The position numbers and the translations under genes were made by a program. A stretch of DNA of 64,000 bases from Bradyrhizobium diazoefficiens USDA 110 (GTDB taxonomy: Bacteria; Pseudomonadota; Alphaproteobacteria; Rhizobiales; Xanthobacteraceae). This document shows positions 54,762 to 63,597 of the stretch, one piece after another. Position 1 is the first letter of the stretch, and every line of letters begins with the position of its first letter. The stretch is taken from assembly GCF_000011365.1 (NCBI RefSeq), contig NC_004463.1, forward strand, positions 8,976,001 to 9,040,000, written 5' to 3'. The notes beneath the pieces are model-generated. The model was given only the letters and a program-made list of their open reading frames with translations, did no database searches and was not told the DNA's origin.

Positions 54762-55330
54762 CGGAATCCTCCTCTCGCCTCAGGTTGCGCGGCCATACGC
54801 GCTTTCAGATACTGCCCTACCACAGAGAATGCGGCCTTTAAGAGGCCGCGCGCTTCTTCAACACCCCATAAGGTTGGTCGGGCTGCCAGACGCAGGTCGG
54901 CGATGTCCGACCACATCGCGCGCTTGATTCTCTGCAGCAGCACCGGCAAAGAAGTGCCCGGGTGTCATTCCATAATTCACCCGTGTCCGGACTTCGATTT
55001 CCCGTTCGTCCGCAATTGCTCCGTCGATCGCTCAACGGCTGCACCGATGTCACCTAGTCAGCTTTCAAACCTTGCTGAGGCTGCTGGATCGACAATGCTT
55101 GGACCTAGCTCCGGCGCGATTCAGTGAGCTTCTCGATCAGTTCAGACTGCGGTCTCGGTTTTGCCGCGAGACGGTGGGGTTCAAATCGGGCCGTGGAGCC
55201 TCCACATCATCGCCACAGTCCGAAGACACCCGCCTGGTGCAATTGATGTAGCGAGAGAATGAATCGTTTGGCCCTGATCGATTCATAGAAAGCATTGGAC
55301 CTCGCTTCCACAGGAAGCGAGAATCCATGC
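54762..55330. other. Stretch with no convincing gene
   Basis: A 147-residue plus-strand frame and shorter minus-strand frames cross it, but none has a recognisable domain. A gtcagctttc motif at 55058 lacks the second half of a tts box. Confidence 0.35.
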
Positions 55331-55588
55331 ATGCCGAACCTTAAGCTAGGGCCGCTTCACCTTCGCCGCATCGACACCACCCGCAACATGCGGCGGTTTT
55401 ACTTGCTTTCGATCCAACCGACCTTGTTCGGCGGGGTCTCGCTGATCCGCGACTGGGGCCGGATCGGCACGACCGGCCAGACGATGGTGCAGACTTTCGA
55501 TGCCAGCGCTGAAGCGGGCGAAGCATTCGGACGGCTGGAGCGCGCCAAGCGCAGGCGCGGATACACCTCTGCTGAGGAGAGAGTCTGA
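55331..55588 (+). CDS. WGR-domain protein
   Basis: 85 residues: MPNLKLGPLHLRRIDTTRNMRRFYLLSIQPTLFGGVSLIRDWGRIGTTGQTMVQTFDASAEAGEAFGRLERAKRRRGYT. The signature W-G-R in RDWGRIGTTGQ defines a WGR domain, a nucleic-acid-binding module found in PARPs and in bacterial proteins. A stand-alone small WGR protein is common on rhizobial plasmids and islands. Confidence 0.8.
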   Translation: MPNLKLGPLHLRRIDTTRNMRRFYLLSIQPTLFGGVSLIRDWGRIGTTGQTMVQTFDASAEAGEAFGRLERAKRRRGYTSAEERV

Positions 55589-55639
55589 GGTTTCGTCAAT
55601 TTCCCGGGGATTACGGATCCACTTACGATGCCTGGAACG

Positions 55640-55905
55640 TGAAGTGACAGAAACCGTTGAGCCTGACGGGACGATTTGAAACGCTTCATGATCCGCCGCG
55701 TTGCCGCGTCGGCTGATGAGAATTCTCAGCCCGATTGTTGAGAGCTCTGTGCTGGCGATGTTCGACGAAAAAGCCCATCTTCGCCCTCGCAGCGCCGTGC
55801 GAACGCTTGTCCGTGATCATCACGCGCGGCGGCGTGCCGGCGGATTTCAAGAGCTTCTTCATGAGCCGCTGGGAAACCGGAAATACAACCAAACGGCATA
55901 GCTGA
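55640..55905 (-). pseudogene. IS6-family deletion relic
   Basis: RLMKKLLKSAGTPPRVMITDKRSHGAARAKMGFFVEHRQHRALNNRAENSHQPTRQR matches the IS6 relic at 33.7 kb. Its left end tgacagaaaccgttgagcc is shared with 33655. The catalytic first half is deleted. Confidence 0.75.
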
Positions 55906-55989
55906 TCACTTCCGATGGGAAGCGATGGCGGCGATAAAGAGGGTCCCGGGCGGTCGGCATGCCGGTCGTCTACCCCTCGGCCGCTCCAA

Positions 55990-56320
55990 TTCGTTAACTT
56001 GACGGTACCCGCTGCTCGTCGACAGCGATGGCACGATCATCGCGGGCGAAGGCCGATACCTGGCCGCGCGAAAGCTCGGTCTCCTCGAGGCGCCGGTCAG
56101 CTGACCGGTCTTTCCGAAGCGCAGCGTCGCGCGCTCGCCCTTGCCGACAACCGCATCGCGCTGTCGGTGGTCCGGCGGCTCGTCGGATACGGGCGCTTCG
56201 ACGGGGGCGAGACGGCCCGCGTGATGGCACGTCTCTACGCCGCGGCGCGCCTGCTGGTGAACTTCTTCCAGCCGTCATTCAAGCTCAAAGAGAAGCGCCG
56301 CGAGGGTCCGCCCACGGCGA
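55990..56320 (+). pseudogene. Mosaic of ParB-like and transposase scraps
   Basis: PLLVDSDGTIIAGEGRYLAARKLGLLEAPVS and, one frame off, LTGLSEAQRRALALADNRIALS belong to a ParB-N/DNA-methyltransferase protein. From about 56166, VGYGRFDGGETARVMARLYAAARLLVNFFQPSFKLKEKRREG is the end of an integrase-type transposase. Confidence 0.6.
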
Positions 56321-56322
56321 CA

Positions 56323-59300
56323 TCAACCCCTGAGTCGCGCTTGCAGTGCCTGCCGATTGGCAACGACGTTGCTGAGGTTCAGCTGGTCTGGCTCCCGTCC
56401 TTGCGCCAATTGCCTAACCAGCTCCCGCGTGCCGTCCACGACAAAGACGCCGCAATCACAAGTGTTCTGCTGCTGGGCCATGCCGGCGGGCTGCAGGGCG
56501 AGGTTCAGCCTTTCTGCGAGTTGTCTTGCATGCGTCTCGTTGTATCTCCCGTAGGAATCGTAGTGATAGGCGACAGGCCGTTGCCGGTTGCTGCGATCAA
56601 CGAACAGCAGCGACCAATGCCTGCCGCGGTCCGTAGCACTGGCATCGTTCACTGGCAGCAACAGGAAGTCGGCTGTATCGTTATCACGCCGATCATGGAC
56701 GATGCGATGGAATACGCGTAGCACGTCGCTCTCCGCGCCCAGGCGCAGCCGCAGCGCTTCGAGGGGATCTACGAACCGCGTCCGGGCGGCGAGATCCGAA
56801 TCGCTCCTCTGCAAATCCAGCTCCTGAAGCTGGTAATCCCTGAGGATATGCTCGTCGCCCAGCCATTCCGTGTCCTCGAGCACCAGCCCGCGGTTATGGG
56901 ACAAGGCTATCGGATTCAACGCCCCGATCTGAGCATCGGAGGAGGTGATCGGAAACCGCCGCACGATATCGTCGCGCAATGGGGACGGTGCGGGCGCGGT
57001 CAGATCAACCAATGGAAGACCGTCGTAGGTGTCTGAACGAGCCCTGGCAGAAGGCGCTGGCGCAAAGTGAGCACTGTCATCCAACTCGGCCGCATCCGGA
57101 TCAAGCAGTGCCCCAAACCCACGATAGAGATCCTGAGCCCTGGCAGTTGATGGTGATGCCGGTTCTTGCATCTGCCGCGCAAGCTCCTCGCTCAACCACG
57201 CCAAAGCGTCATCGTCCGAGTGGGCGGACACCGGAGAAAGCCCCTGCGGCGAGCCGAGCTGTCGAGCGCCCTGGTGATGCCCCGGTACCGGCCCGGCAAA
57301 CGGCGGCGGAAAGCCAGGCGCCCGGCTCCAAGCATTGTCGCGCAACTCAAATGATGTGGGCGAATTCGGATTAAACGATACCTCAAGACCGCCGTAGGTG
57401 TCTGAGCAAGCCCTGGCAGAAGGCGCTGGCGCAAAGTGAGCACTGTCATCCAACTCGGCCACATCCGGATCAAGGAGTGCCTCAAATCCACGATAGAGAT
57501 CCTGAGCCCTGGCAGTTGATGGTGATGCCGGTTCTTGCATCTGCCGCGCAAGCTCCTCGCTCAACCACGCCAAAGCGTCATCGTCCGAGTGGGCGGACAC
57601 CGGAGAAAGCCCCTGCGGCGAGCCGAGCTGTTGAGCGCCCTGGTGATGCCCCGGTACCGGCCCGGCAAACGGCGGCGGAAAGCCAGGCGCCGGGCTCCAA
57701 GCATTGTCACGCAACTCAAATGATGCGGGCGAATTCGGATTAAACGACACCTCAATACCGCCGTAGGTATTTGAGCGAGCCCTGGCAGAGTGCGTTGGCG
57801 CTGCTTCCACGGTCGGCCGGGCAGGTTCCTGCCCAGCTTGGACTATGTCCTGCGCCTGCTCAGGAGGAACCTCGGGCCACGATGGGCCGTCTTCCACCAT
57901 TAAGCGCAGATCCTGATCGTAACCTTCCGGGAGGACCAATGGCCGACTGACAGCTCGCTGCCGCGCGCTGTGCTGCGCAGCGGCGCCCCCGACGTACATC
58001 GCGACCGCATGCGGCGCCGTGACATCTTCGTAGCCGCTCCGCAGCAGCATCGGCTGCGTCTCCCATGACGACGTACCCTGTTGATGGGTAGGCGCCGGTG
58101 TCGGCTGGCCGCCTGAATTGGCGATCTCGCTCAGCTGCCGCTCGCCGGCAACGCCTTGCGGATTGTTTAGGGTCCTCTGCCTCTTCGCTGGCCTCAACTC
58201 AGCTGTGTCATGCTCATCGTTGATGAGGACCTCCTCGCTTGGCAGGCGGTTGCTCCTGGCAAGCGCAGCCATCGGCTCGTCCGGGGACTGCTGGCGGTCG
58301 GGCTCTCCGGGATCCGGTGCCTGGTCATGGCGCGCGGCTGGCTCGAGAGATGACGACGAGCGGGGTTCGTCCATCAGCCCCAAAAGCAAATCCTGATCGC
58401 GGCCTTCCGCGGGAAGCTCCTCTGGCCGACGGCCAGTTTCCTGCGACGCGCTGTGCTGCGCAGCGGCGGCGTCGACGCGCCTCGGCTCCATCAGTACCGT
58501 GTCTTCGGGATTGATAAAGGCCACGTTCTGGGGGTGAGGATTCAGCTTAGCGCGTCGTGAGATCGGCACTTCGCCCGTCGACCGCAAGGTCCGGAGATAG
58601 TCGATTGCCTGAACGAGTCTCTTTGGATTACCCTCTCCGGTGAACTCGAGCACCTCACCGCCATCGGTCAGCGACTTATTGTCGAGCCGATCACGAATGC
58701 TCGGTTTTTCTTTTGCGAAAAGCCAACGGCTAAAGCTACGAAGGGAACCTCCGTGCTGCTCGGCAGCGGATTTGCTGAACCCGCCCTTGATGAGGGCCCT
58801 CTCAAGCCCCGAAATAAGGGGAGCATCCACGGAATAAAGAGGCTGCTTCCTCTTCCCTATCACAATCCAAGTTGACTGAGCCGACTGCGGCGCCGAGGAC
58901 GACGGGCCGGGTTCATCCATCAGCCCCAAAAGCAAATCCTGATCATGGCCTTCCGCAGGAAGCAATTCCTCTGGCCAACTGCCACCCTTCTGCGACGCAA
59001 TGTGCTGCGCAGCGGCGTCGCCGACCCGCCTCGACTCCCTCAGGGCCGCCTCTTCGGGATCAATATGGCGCTCGTGCTCCATCGCCTCAGCGCCGGCCTG
59101 CGATTTTCGGAGACGAGCCAGTGCGGCACCAATCCTGGAATCAGCACCGGCGACCTTCCTATAGCTCTCGACATCTCCATCAAACGACGTGCCGAGCCCA
59201 GCAGCAATGCCCGGCCTGTTGTTGTCACGCAGGTAGTCGCTGAAATTGCGAAGAGCAGTTGCATCCCTCTTGCCGGCATCTGTCGCTACTTCGTTTTTGT

Positions 59301-60648
59301 ACTCTTTGATGAGTGCCGCGTCCTGGGGATAAGGATGCAACTCAGTGCGGCCTGCGATCGGCACGATTCCGCCCGTCGACCGCGAGGTCCTGAGATGGTC
59401 TATTGCCCTATGGAGTGTCGCGGGACGCTTTTCGAACAACTCGCGCGCATCAGCGGTCAGTGACTTTTCGTCGTCGAGCCGAGCAGCAATGGGATCTTTG
59501 TTATTTGCGTAGAGCCTCTGGCCAAAGCTGAGAAGAGTACGTACATGGTCCTTGGCGGTGCCTTCGGCGGCCCCGCCCTTGATGAGGGCCTTCTCAAGCC
59601 CCGAAATAAGGGCAGCATCCTCGGGATAAAGAGGCCGTCTCCTCCTCCCTCTCAAAATCCCAGTTGACTGAGTCGGCTGCGGCGCCGAGGACGACGCGCC
59701 GGGTTCGTCCATCGGCCCCAAAAGCAAATTCTGATCATGGCCTTCCGCAGGAAGCAATTCCTCTGGCCAACTGCCAGCTTTCTGCGACGAACTGTGCTGC
59801 GCAGCGGCGTCGCCGACCTGCCTCGACTCCTTCAGGGCCGCGTCTTCGGGATCAATATTGCGCTCGAGATCCATCGCCTTAGCGCCGGCCGACGATTTTC
59901 GGAGACGATCCAGCGCGACACCGATTTTCGAACGAAAAGCGGAGACTTTCTTATAGCTCTTAACATCTTCATTTAACAACTCGCCGCGAAGCCGACCAAC
60001 AATACCCTTCTTGTTGTTGTCACGCAGGTAGTCGCTGAAATTGCGAAGAGCGGTTGCATCCCTCTTGCCCATCTCTGACGCTACTTCGTTTTGGTACTCT
60101 TTGATGAGTTCCGCGTCCTGCTGATAAGGATTTACCTCAACGTGGCGTGTGATCGGCACGACTTCGCCGGTCGACTGCGAATTTCGGAGATGACCTATTG
60201 CTGTAAGAAGTTTCCAGGGCTCACCCTCTCCGCTGAACTCGCGCGCATCTTGAGACAGCGATTTTTTGTCGTCGAGCCGAGCAGAGATGCCCTTTTTGTT
60301 ATTTGCGGAGAGCCAATGGCCAAAGCCGCGAAGAACACGTAAATAGTTATTGGTGGTGCCTTTGGCGGCCCCGCCCTTCGTAAGGGCCTTCTCAAGCCCC
60401 GAGATAAGGCGAGCATCCTCGGAGTAAAGGATCTGATTGCACTGCCTCCCTATCAAAACCTCCGTTGATTGAGCCGGCTGCAGCGCAGCGGCGGCCGGCA
60501 TTGCTCCACCACCCACACCTGAACTGCTGATCTCTCTCAATTGCCGCTCAAAGGTCGCCGCGGCTGCAGACGGAGCCGCGGGTGAGCTCTCTTGCGGACC
60601 CGTGCTGCCCGATTGTTCATGCACCGACTTGGTCAAGGGGAAATCCAT
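56323..60648 (-). CDS. nopD: NopD-like type III effector with C-terminal Ulp1/SUMO-protease (C48) domain
   Basis: 1441 residues. N-terminus Ser/Ala/Pro-rich (MDFPLTKSVHEQSGSTGPQ...), as for type III secretion. Residues about 60-760 hold three copies of a recombinase-core-binding-like helical module (YSEDARLISGLEKALTKGGAAKGTTNNYLRVLRGFGHWL and PYQQDAELIKEYQNEVASEMGKRDATALRNFSDYLRDNN). Then two near-identical blocks of about 115 residues (NPNSPASFELRDNAWSPAPGFPPPFAGPVPGHHQGA...). The C-terminal 180 residues are a C48 protease: EWLGDEHI, His1344 in RHWSLLFVD, Asp1364 in YHYDSYG, Gln1393 and Cys1399 in NTCDCGVFVV. It would remove SUMO from plant proteins after injection. A tts box lies upstream. 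Confidence 0.88.
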   Translation of the reverse strand: MDFPLTKSVHEQSGSTGPQESSPAAPSAAAATFERQLREISSSGVGGGAMPAAAALQPAQSTEVLIGRQCNQILYSEDARLISGLEKALTKGGAAKGTTNNYLRVLRGFGHWLSANNKKGISARLDDKKSLSQDAREFSGEGEPWKLLTAIGHLRNSQSTGEVVPITRHVEVNPYQQDAELIKEYQNEVASEMGKRDATALRNFSDYLRDNNKKGIVGRLRGELLNEDVKSYKKVSAFRSKIGVALDRLRKSSAGAKAMDLERNIDPEDAALKESRQVGDAAAQHSSSQKAGSWPEELLPAEGHDQNLLLGPMDEPGASSSAPQPTQSTGILRGRRRRPLYPEDAALISGLEKALIKGGAAEGTAKDHVRTLLSFGQRLYANNKDPIAARLDDEKSLTADARELFEKRPATLHRAIDHLRTSRSTGGIVPIAGRTELHPYPQDAALIKEYKNEVATDAGKRDATALRNFSDYLRDNNRPGIAAGLGTSFDGDVESYRKVAGADSRIGAALARLRKSQAGAEAMEHERHIDPEEAALRESRRVGDAAAQHIASQKGGSWPEELLPAEGHDQDLLLGLMDEPGPSSSAPQSAQSTWIVIGKRKQPLYSVDAPLISGLERALIKGGFSKSAAEQHGGSLRSFSRWLFAKEKPSIRDRLDNKSLTDGGEVLEFTGEGNPKRLVQAIDYLRTLRSTGEVPISRRAKLNPHPQNVAFINPEDTVLMEPRRVDAAAAQHSASQETGRRPEELPAEGRDQDLLLGLMDEPRSSSSLEPAARHDQAPDPGEPDRQQSPDEPMAALARSNRLPSEEVLINDEHDTAELRPAKRQRTLNNPQGVAGERQLSEIANSGGQPTPAPTHQQGTSSWETQPMLLRSGYEDVTAPHAVAMYVGGAAAQHSARQRAVSRPLVLPEGYDQDLRLMVEDGPSWPEVPPEQAQDIVQAGQEPARPTVEAAPTHSARARSNTYGGIEVSFNPNSPASFELRDNAWSPAPGFPPPFAGPVPGHHQGAQQLGSPQGLSPVSAHSDDDALAWLSEELARQMQEPASPSTARAQDLYRGFEALLDPDVAELDDSAHFAPAPSARACSDTYGGLEVSFNPNSPTSFELRDNAWSRAPGFPPPFAGPVPGHHQGARQLGSPQGLSPVSAHSDDDALAWLSEELARQMQEPASPSTARAQDLYRGFGALLDPDAAELDDSAHFAPAPSARARSDTYDGLPLVDLTAPAPSPLRDDIVRRFPITSSDAQIGALNPIALSHNRGLVLEDTEWLGDEHILRDYQLQELDLQRSDSDLAARTRFVDPLEALRLRLGAESDVLRVFHRIVHDRRDNDTADFLLLPVNDASATDRGRHWSLLFVDRSNRQRPVAYHYDSYGRYNETHARQLAERLNLALQPAGMAQQQNTCDCGVFVVDGTRELVRQLAQGREPDQLNLSNVVANRQALQARLRG

Positions 60649-60798
60649 CCGTCCTCTTCAAATATGAACCTGGGCTATCGATCTGACATGCCGGGCAATC
60701 AGCAACAAACCGCCCTTTACAGCGCCGGCAGGCACGCACCGTGAGCATCGGCAGCGGATGTTCTTCCAAGGGGATCAGCCCTGTATGTTTGTTAAACT

Positions 60799-60826
60799 TA
60801 AATGGGGAAGCTGTCGAGAACCTGAT
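60799..60826 (-). promoter_or_regulatory. tts box of the NopD-like gene
   Basis: Minus strand atcaggttctcgacagct followed by tccc. It fits the rhizobial tts consensus gtcag.tt.tcg.aagct with about two mismatches and the downstream C. It lies 151 bases before the ATG. TtsI is the expected activator. Confidence 0.75.
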
Positions 60827-60849
60827 GACGACAATTGCCGCGCCAAGAC

Positions 60850-60985
60850 AGCATGGCGCATGTGCCTGCGCGCTTCGCCGTCAACAGCCGATAGACCGAA
60901 GATTCAGAGACAAAATACTGCTCCTCATCGGTGAGGCGTACGGCCAGCTTTCGCGGCGAGGACTATCTCCAGCCAACATCTTTGT
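60850..60985 (-). pseudogene. IS3 OrfB scrap in the effector upstream region
   Basis: RKLAVRLTDEEQYFVSESSVYRLLTAKRA resembles the IS3-A OrfB stretch ELAVRFTDERKYFVSEASVYRLLKA. Only about 30 codons remain. Confidence 0.6.
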
Positions 60986-61295
60986 GAATCGACGCTGAAC
61001 ATTGACCCATCAAGCACTTGGGACGCCGATCGGCGTCCGGACCCCATATGGACCCCGCCCGATTGCAACGACCGACTTGATCAGGATCGACGGCCACAAC
61101 TACTGACGTATATCCGGCTTCTTGATGCGGCTGGACAACGTCTTCGCCGCGAGCCTCGATGGTTTTCGCATGCTTCTGTGAATCGGCGCGGGGGTCCGAC
61201 GCCGATCGGCGCCGGGGTCACTTTTCCGGCACTTGAAAAATCAAGACGTTAGCCCACGAGATAGACTGATTGAGGGGTCAAATTTCGATCCGCAT
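60986..61295. other. Gene-free stretch with IS21-end-like DNA
   Basis: Contains ctgaacattgacccatc, gggacgccgatcggcg and gacgccgatcggcgcc, motifs like the ends of IS21 elements, without any transposase. Confidence 0.4.
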
Positions 61296-61577
61296 TCACA
61301 TACGATCGAGCCACTCCTGCTCGTAGGGCAATTCGTCGAGCAGCAGCAGGGCTTTCTTGCTCAGATCCCGCCAGTCTGCGGCGGGCGCCTCAAGGATCCT
61401 CTCCGCAATTCCGCATGCGGTGTGGGTCATCTCCTCAACGATCTCGCTGGGAAGCGGCCCACGGGCCAGGTCGGTCAATCGGCGATGGGTGTAGAGAAAC
61501 TGCGAAAGGGTGGTGGGTCGTTCAGCGGACGGAAATGAGGCGGCTTGCAGCATTGGGCGGGTTCCTTTATTGTGCAT
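61296..61577 (-). CDS. Small hypothetical protein divergent from an HTH gene
   Basis: 93 residues: MHNKGTRPMLQAASFPSAERPTTLSQFLYTHRRLTDLARGPLPSEIVEEMTHTACGIAERILEAPAADWRDLSKKALLLLDELP. Helical, no known family. The ATG at 61577 has agaggtg as ribosome-binding site and lies within the shared operator. It could be the partner of the HTH protein. Confidence 0.6.
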   Translation of the reverse strand: MHNKGTRPMLQAASFPSAERPTTLSQFLYTHRRLTDLARGPLPSEIVEEMTHTACGIAERILEAPAADWRDLSKKALLLLDELPYEQEWLDRM

Positions 61578-61635
61578 CTATCACCTCTATGGTGACAAAT
61601 GCACTATACAGGAATTAACCATGGTGACAAGTGCA
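61572..61635. promoter_or_regulatory. Compact divergent operator
   Basis: gtgcat-N3-tcacc-N5-ggtga-N3-atgcac (61572-61604) is a 33-bp palindrome; a third half-site ggtgacaagtgcac follows at 61623. The two divergent start codons are only 43 bases apart, so one bound regulator would control both genes. Confidence 0.7.
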
Positions 61636-61863
61636 CAAATTAGGGCGGCGCGCGGTTTGTTGAACTGGACCGTTCGAGACCTTGCGGAGAAATCGGGTGT
61701 GCACAGAAACACCGTGACGAGGGTTGAGACCGACGCGACGGCACCGGGTCATTCGATAGCCGCCATCCGCGCCGCCCTCGAATCTGCCGGCGCCATCTTC
61801 CTGGCAGATGGTCAATCGATCGATGGCGGCCCTGGTGTGAGGCTGGCGAAACCGAAGGCCTAG
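61621..61863 (+). CDS. XRE-family HTH regulator
   Basis: 80 residues: MVTSAQIRAARGLLNWTVRDLAEKSGVHRNTVTRVETDATAPGHSIAAIRAALESAGAIFLADGQSI. A single XRE/Cro HTH with the short C-terminal strand found in many phage and island repressors. ataca-gga precedes the ATG. The palindrome at 61572 is the probable binding site. Confidence 0.85.
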   Translation: MVTSAQIRAARGLLNWTVRDLAEKSGVHRNTVTRVETDATAPGHSIAAIRAALESAGAIFLADGQSIDGGPGVRLAKPKA

Positions 61864-61977
61864 CTGCCCACACCTATCGGGGCGCTTCGGCGCGTCCATA
61901 GGGATGTGGGTGCTGCCCTATTGTAAAGCCACACTCCCATTCCAGCGTGCGGCGGCAGCAACGATTCGGTGGCGCCC

Positions 61978-62211
61978 GTGTCGACCGTTGATCTCAACGC
62001 CCTCGCGACAGATCAGTATCTCAACGCCAAGCAAGTTCGCGAGCGCTACGGCAGCGTATCGAACACTTGGCTATTCCGGCGCATGCGCGATGCGGCCTTT
62101 CCGCAACCGTCGACGCGCCTCGGTGGCCGCACCAGGTTCTGGCTTCTATCCGAGTTATTGGAGTGGGAGCGGAGCAAGCTCCCTATTGACGCGGACAGCG
62201 TAGGCGAATGA
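61978..62211 (+). CDS. AlpA/excisionase-like HTH protein
   Basis: 77 residues from the GTG at 61978 (or 61969). LNALATDQYLNAKQVRERYGSVSNTWLFRRMRDAAFPQPSTRLGGRTRFWLLSELLEWERSK follows the AlpA pattern, a winged HTH used as excisionase or activator in integrative elements. Its stop overlaps the next ATG. Confidence 0.75.
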   Translation: MSTVDLNALATDQYLNAKQVRERYGSVSNTWLFRRMRDAAFPQPSTRLGGRTRFWLLSELLEWERSKLPIDADSVGE

Positions 62212-62447
62212 TGACCAAACGGTTCGCGATCCGCAGTGACGAACCAATCACGGTCGATACACTGGAGCGTTGCTTGGATTGTCTTGCGATCCTAATGGAT
62301 CAGTCGCCACAAGGCGGTGAAGTCTATCTCCCGATCTTCGAGCGGCTTGAATCAGAGCTTGCCACTGCGAAAGCGAAGGAAGACATGATGGAGCGAGCGC
62401 GCGTTAGGGCCGCGCGGTTTATGCAAGAGCACTCGATTAAGAAGTAG
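62208..62447 (+). CDS. Small hypothetical protein, 79 residues
   Basis: MMTKRFAIRSDEPITVDTLERCLDCLAILMDQSPQGGEVYLPIFERLESELATAKAKEDMMERARVRAARFMQEH. Translationally coupled to the AlpA-like gene (ATGA). Helical; function unknown. Confidence 0.6.
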   Translation: MMTKRFAIRSDEPITVDTLERCLDCLAILMDQSPQGGEVYLPIFERLESELATAKAKEDMMERARVRAARFMQEHSIKK

Positions 62448-62450
62448 CCG

Positions 62451-62693
62451 CTACGTCTTGGCTGACTTACGGAATTTTTCCGCATTCTCCGCAGCTACAG
62501 CTAAGGCCCGCGACAACTCAAGCGCCTGCTCCACTGTCACTTGGAAGTGAACGCCGACAATGCTTGCAATGACGAGCGTGATTTCGTCGTCCATCTGCTC
62601 AACACAGATCGCCGCCGATTCATTTAGTTCGATCTCAGCAATTAGTTCGATCTCAGCAATACGTCCGATGAGATCATCCGGTTCATTCGTCAT
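62451..62693 (-). CDS. Small acidic hypothetical protein with a tandem repeat
   Basis: 80 residues from MTNEPDDLIGRIAEIELIAEIELNESAAICVEQMDDEITLVIASIVGVHFQV. An exact 18-bp tandem duplication at 62624-62659 encodes the repeated AEIELI. No family recognised. Its 3' end faces the 79-residue gene with three bases between. Confidence 0.5.
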   Translation of the reverse strand: MTNEPDDLIGRIAEIELIAEIELNESAAICVEQMDDEITLVIASIVGVHFQVTVEQALELSRALAVAAENAEKFRKSAKT

Positions 62694-62897
62694 GGCTACA
62701 ATCCATCCGGCGATTGGGCTCGCGACTGGCGTAGGGTCCGCTCGACAGCAATTCGAGCCCAGAGAACACGAACTGGTCAACTACAAGAATTTGTAGTCGC
62801 ACACCTACCGCAGTGACCGGCATGATTGCGGACCGTCGCAGCGGAGGCCGCAGACGCAATTTCGGAGGGGGATGTGCCTGCGGCCTAGGGGGAACTG

Positions 62898-62999
62898 ATG
62901 AGCGAAAGCTTTAGGGTTGGTTTCGCGATAGCCATCACGGCAGCCGTAGTCGCAGGGGCGTTTTTTGCTATCCGTTTTTTGATTGGCTTTTACGGATAG
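62898..62999 (+). CDS. Single-span membrane microprotein
   Basis: 33 residues: MSESFRVGFAIAITAAVVAGAFFAIRFLIGFYG, one transmembrane helix, with ggggaac as ribosome-binding site. Unknown role. Confidence 0.5.
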   Translation: MSESFRVGFAIAITAAVVAGAFFAIRFLIGFYG

Positions 63000-63011
63000 G
63001 ATCTCGCCGCC

Positions 63012-63290
63012 CTACTTCCACCCGAACCTGTCGCAAATCGATGCGATGATTTTGTCGATCGCTATCGCGATGTTCTCATCAGCATATTTTCTGGCCAGGG
63101 CGGCAAGTGCGACTATCTGAATCAGAAAAATGCAGATGACGGCCACAAATCCTAAGTGGGGAAATGTGGCCAAATCAATTAGCGTAATGCGCGCGCATAT
63201 CCAGTAGAATCGTTCCTCGCGGCGCTCATCGGCCTTTTGAGCCCAACAGTCCTGGGGGGGGCGCGGGGGCGACTCGGCGTCGCGAAACAT
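63012..63290 (-). CDS. Small membrane protein
   Basis: About 92 residues from MFRDAESPPRPPQDC; a longer start at 63314 is possible. One or two hydrophobic segments (ITLIDLATFPHLGFVAVICIFLIQIVALAALA) then an amphipathic tail ADENIAIAIDKIIASICDRFG. Family unknown. Confidence 0.45.
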   Translation of the reverse strand: MFRDAESPPRPPQDCWAQKADERREERFYWICARITLIDLATFPHLGFVAVICIFLIQIVALAALARKYADENIAIAIDKIIASICDRFGWK

Positions 63291-63298
63291 GCGAAACG

Positions 63299-63535
63299 AC
63301 GCTGTCCCTGCCACACCCGCGCCGCGGTGAAGTTAGCGGCCACGTGACTCGGCGCCTCCATACCGAAGAAGCGCTGTCCCTATCGCGCGCGCCACTAACT
63401 TCCGTGGTCAGCCTTACCGCCTTGAGCTGCAAAACTGACCGCCCCGCCCCCGAGGGGGGGCATCAACCCGCGGGGGGCCCTCGCGTTGTATCGGCGAAAA
63501 GCCTCCCGGGCCCCTACCAGGATTGGTTGGGCTGC
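63299..63535. repeat. Dispersed non-coding repeat, copy 2
   Basis: Carries the same ordered blocks as 41811-42025, including gtgactcggcgc, gaagcgctgtccc, aacttccgtggtcagcct and cctaccaggattggttgg, with inserted GC-rich sequence in the middle. Confidence 0.55.
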
Positions 63536-63597
63536 CTGGGCCGCCACTGAACGCTAAACTGGTCACCCAGCCTTTGCAGCACGAAGGAGAGAGCCCT

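Noticed and set aside
55058..55080. gtcagctttcaaaccttgct as a tts box
   Set aside because: Only the first half matches; the tcg and agct positions are wrong and no effector-like gene follows.
56979..57743. Plus-strand frames with near-identical repeats
   Set aside because: They are antisense to the duplicated blocks of the effector gene.
60741..60998. 85-residue plus-strand frame upstream of the effector
   Set aside because: It crosses the tts box and an antisense IS3 scrap; not a gene.
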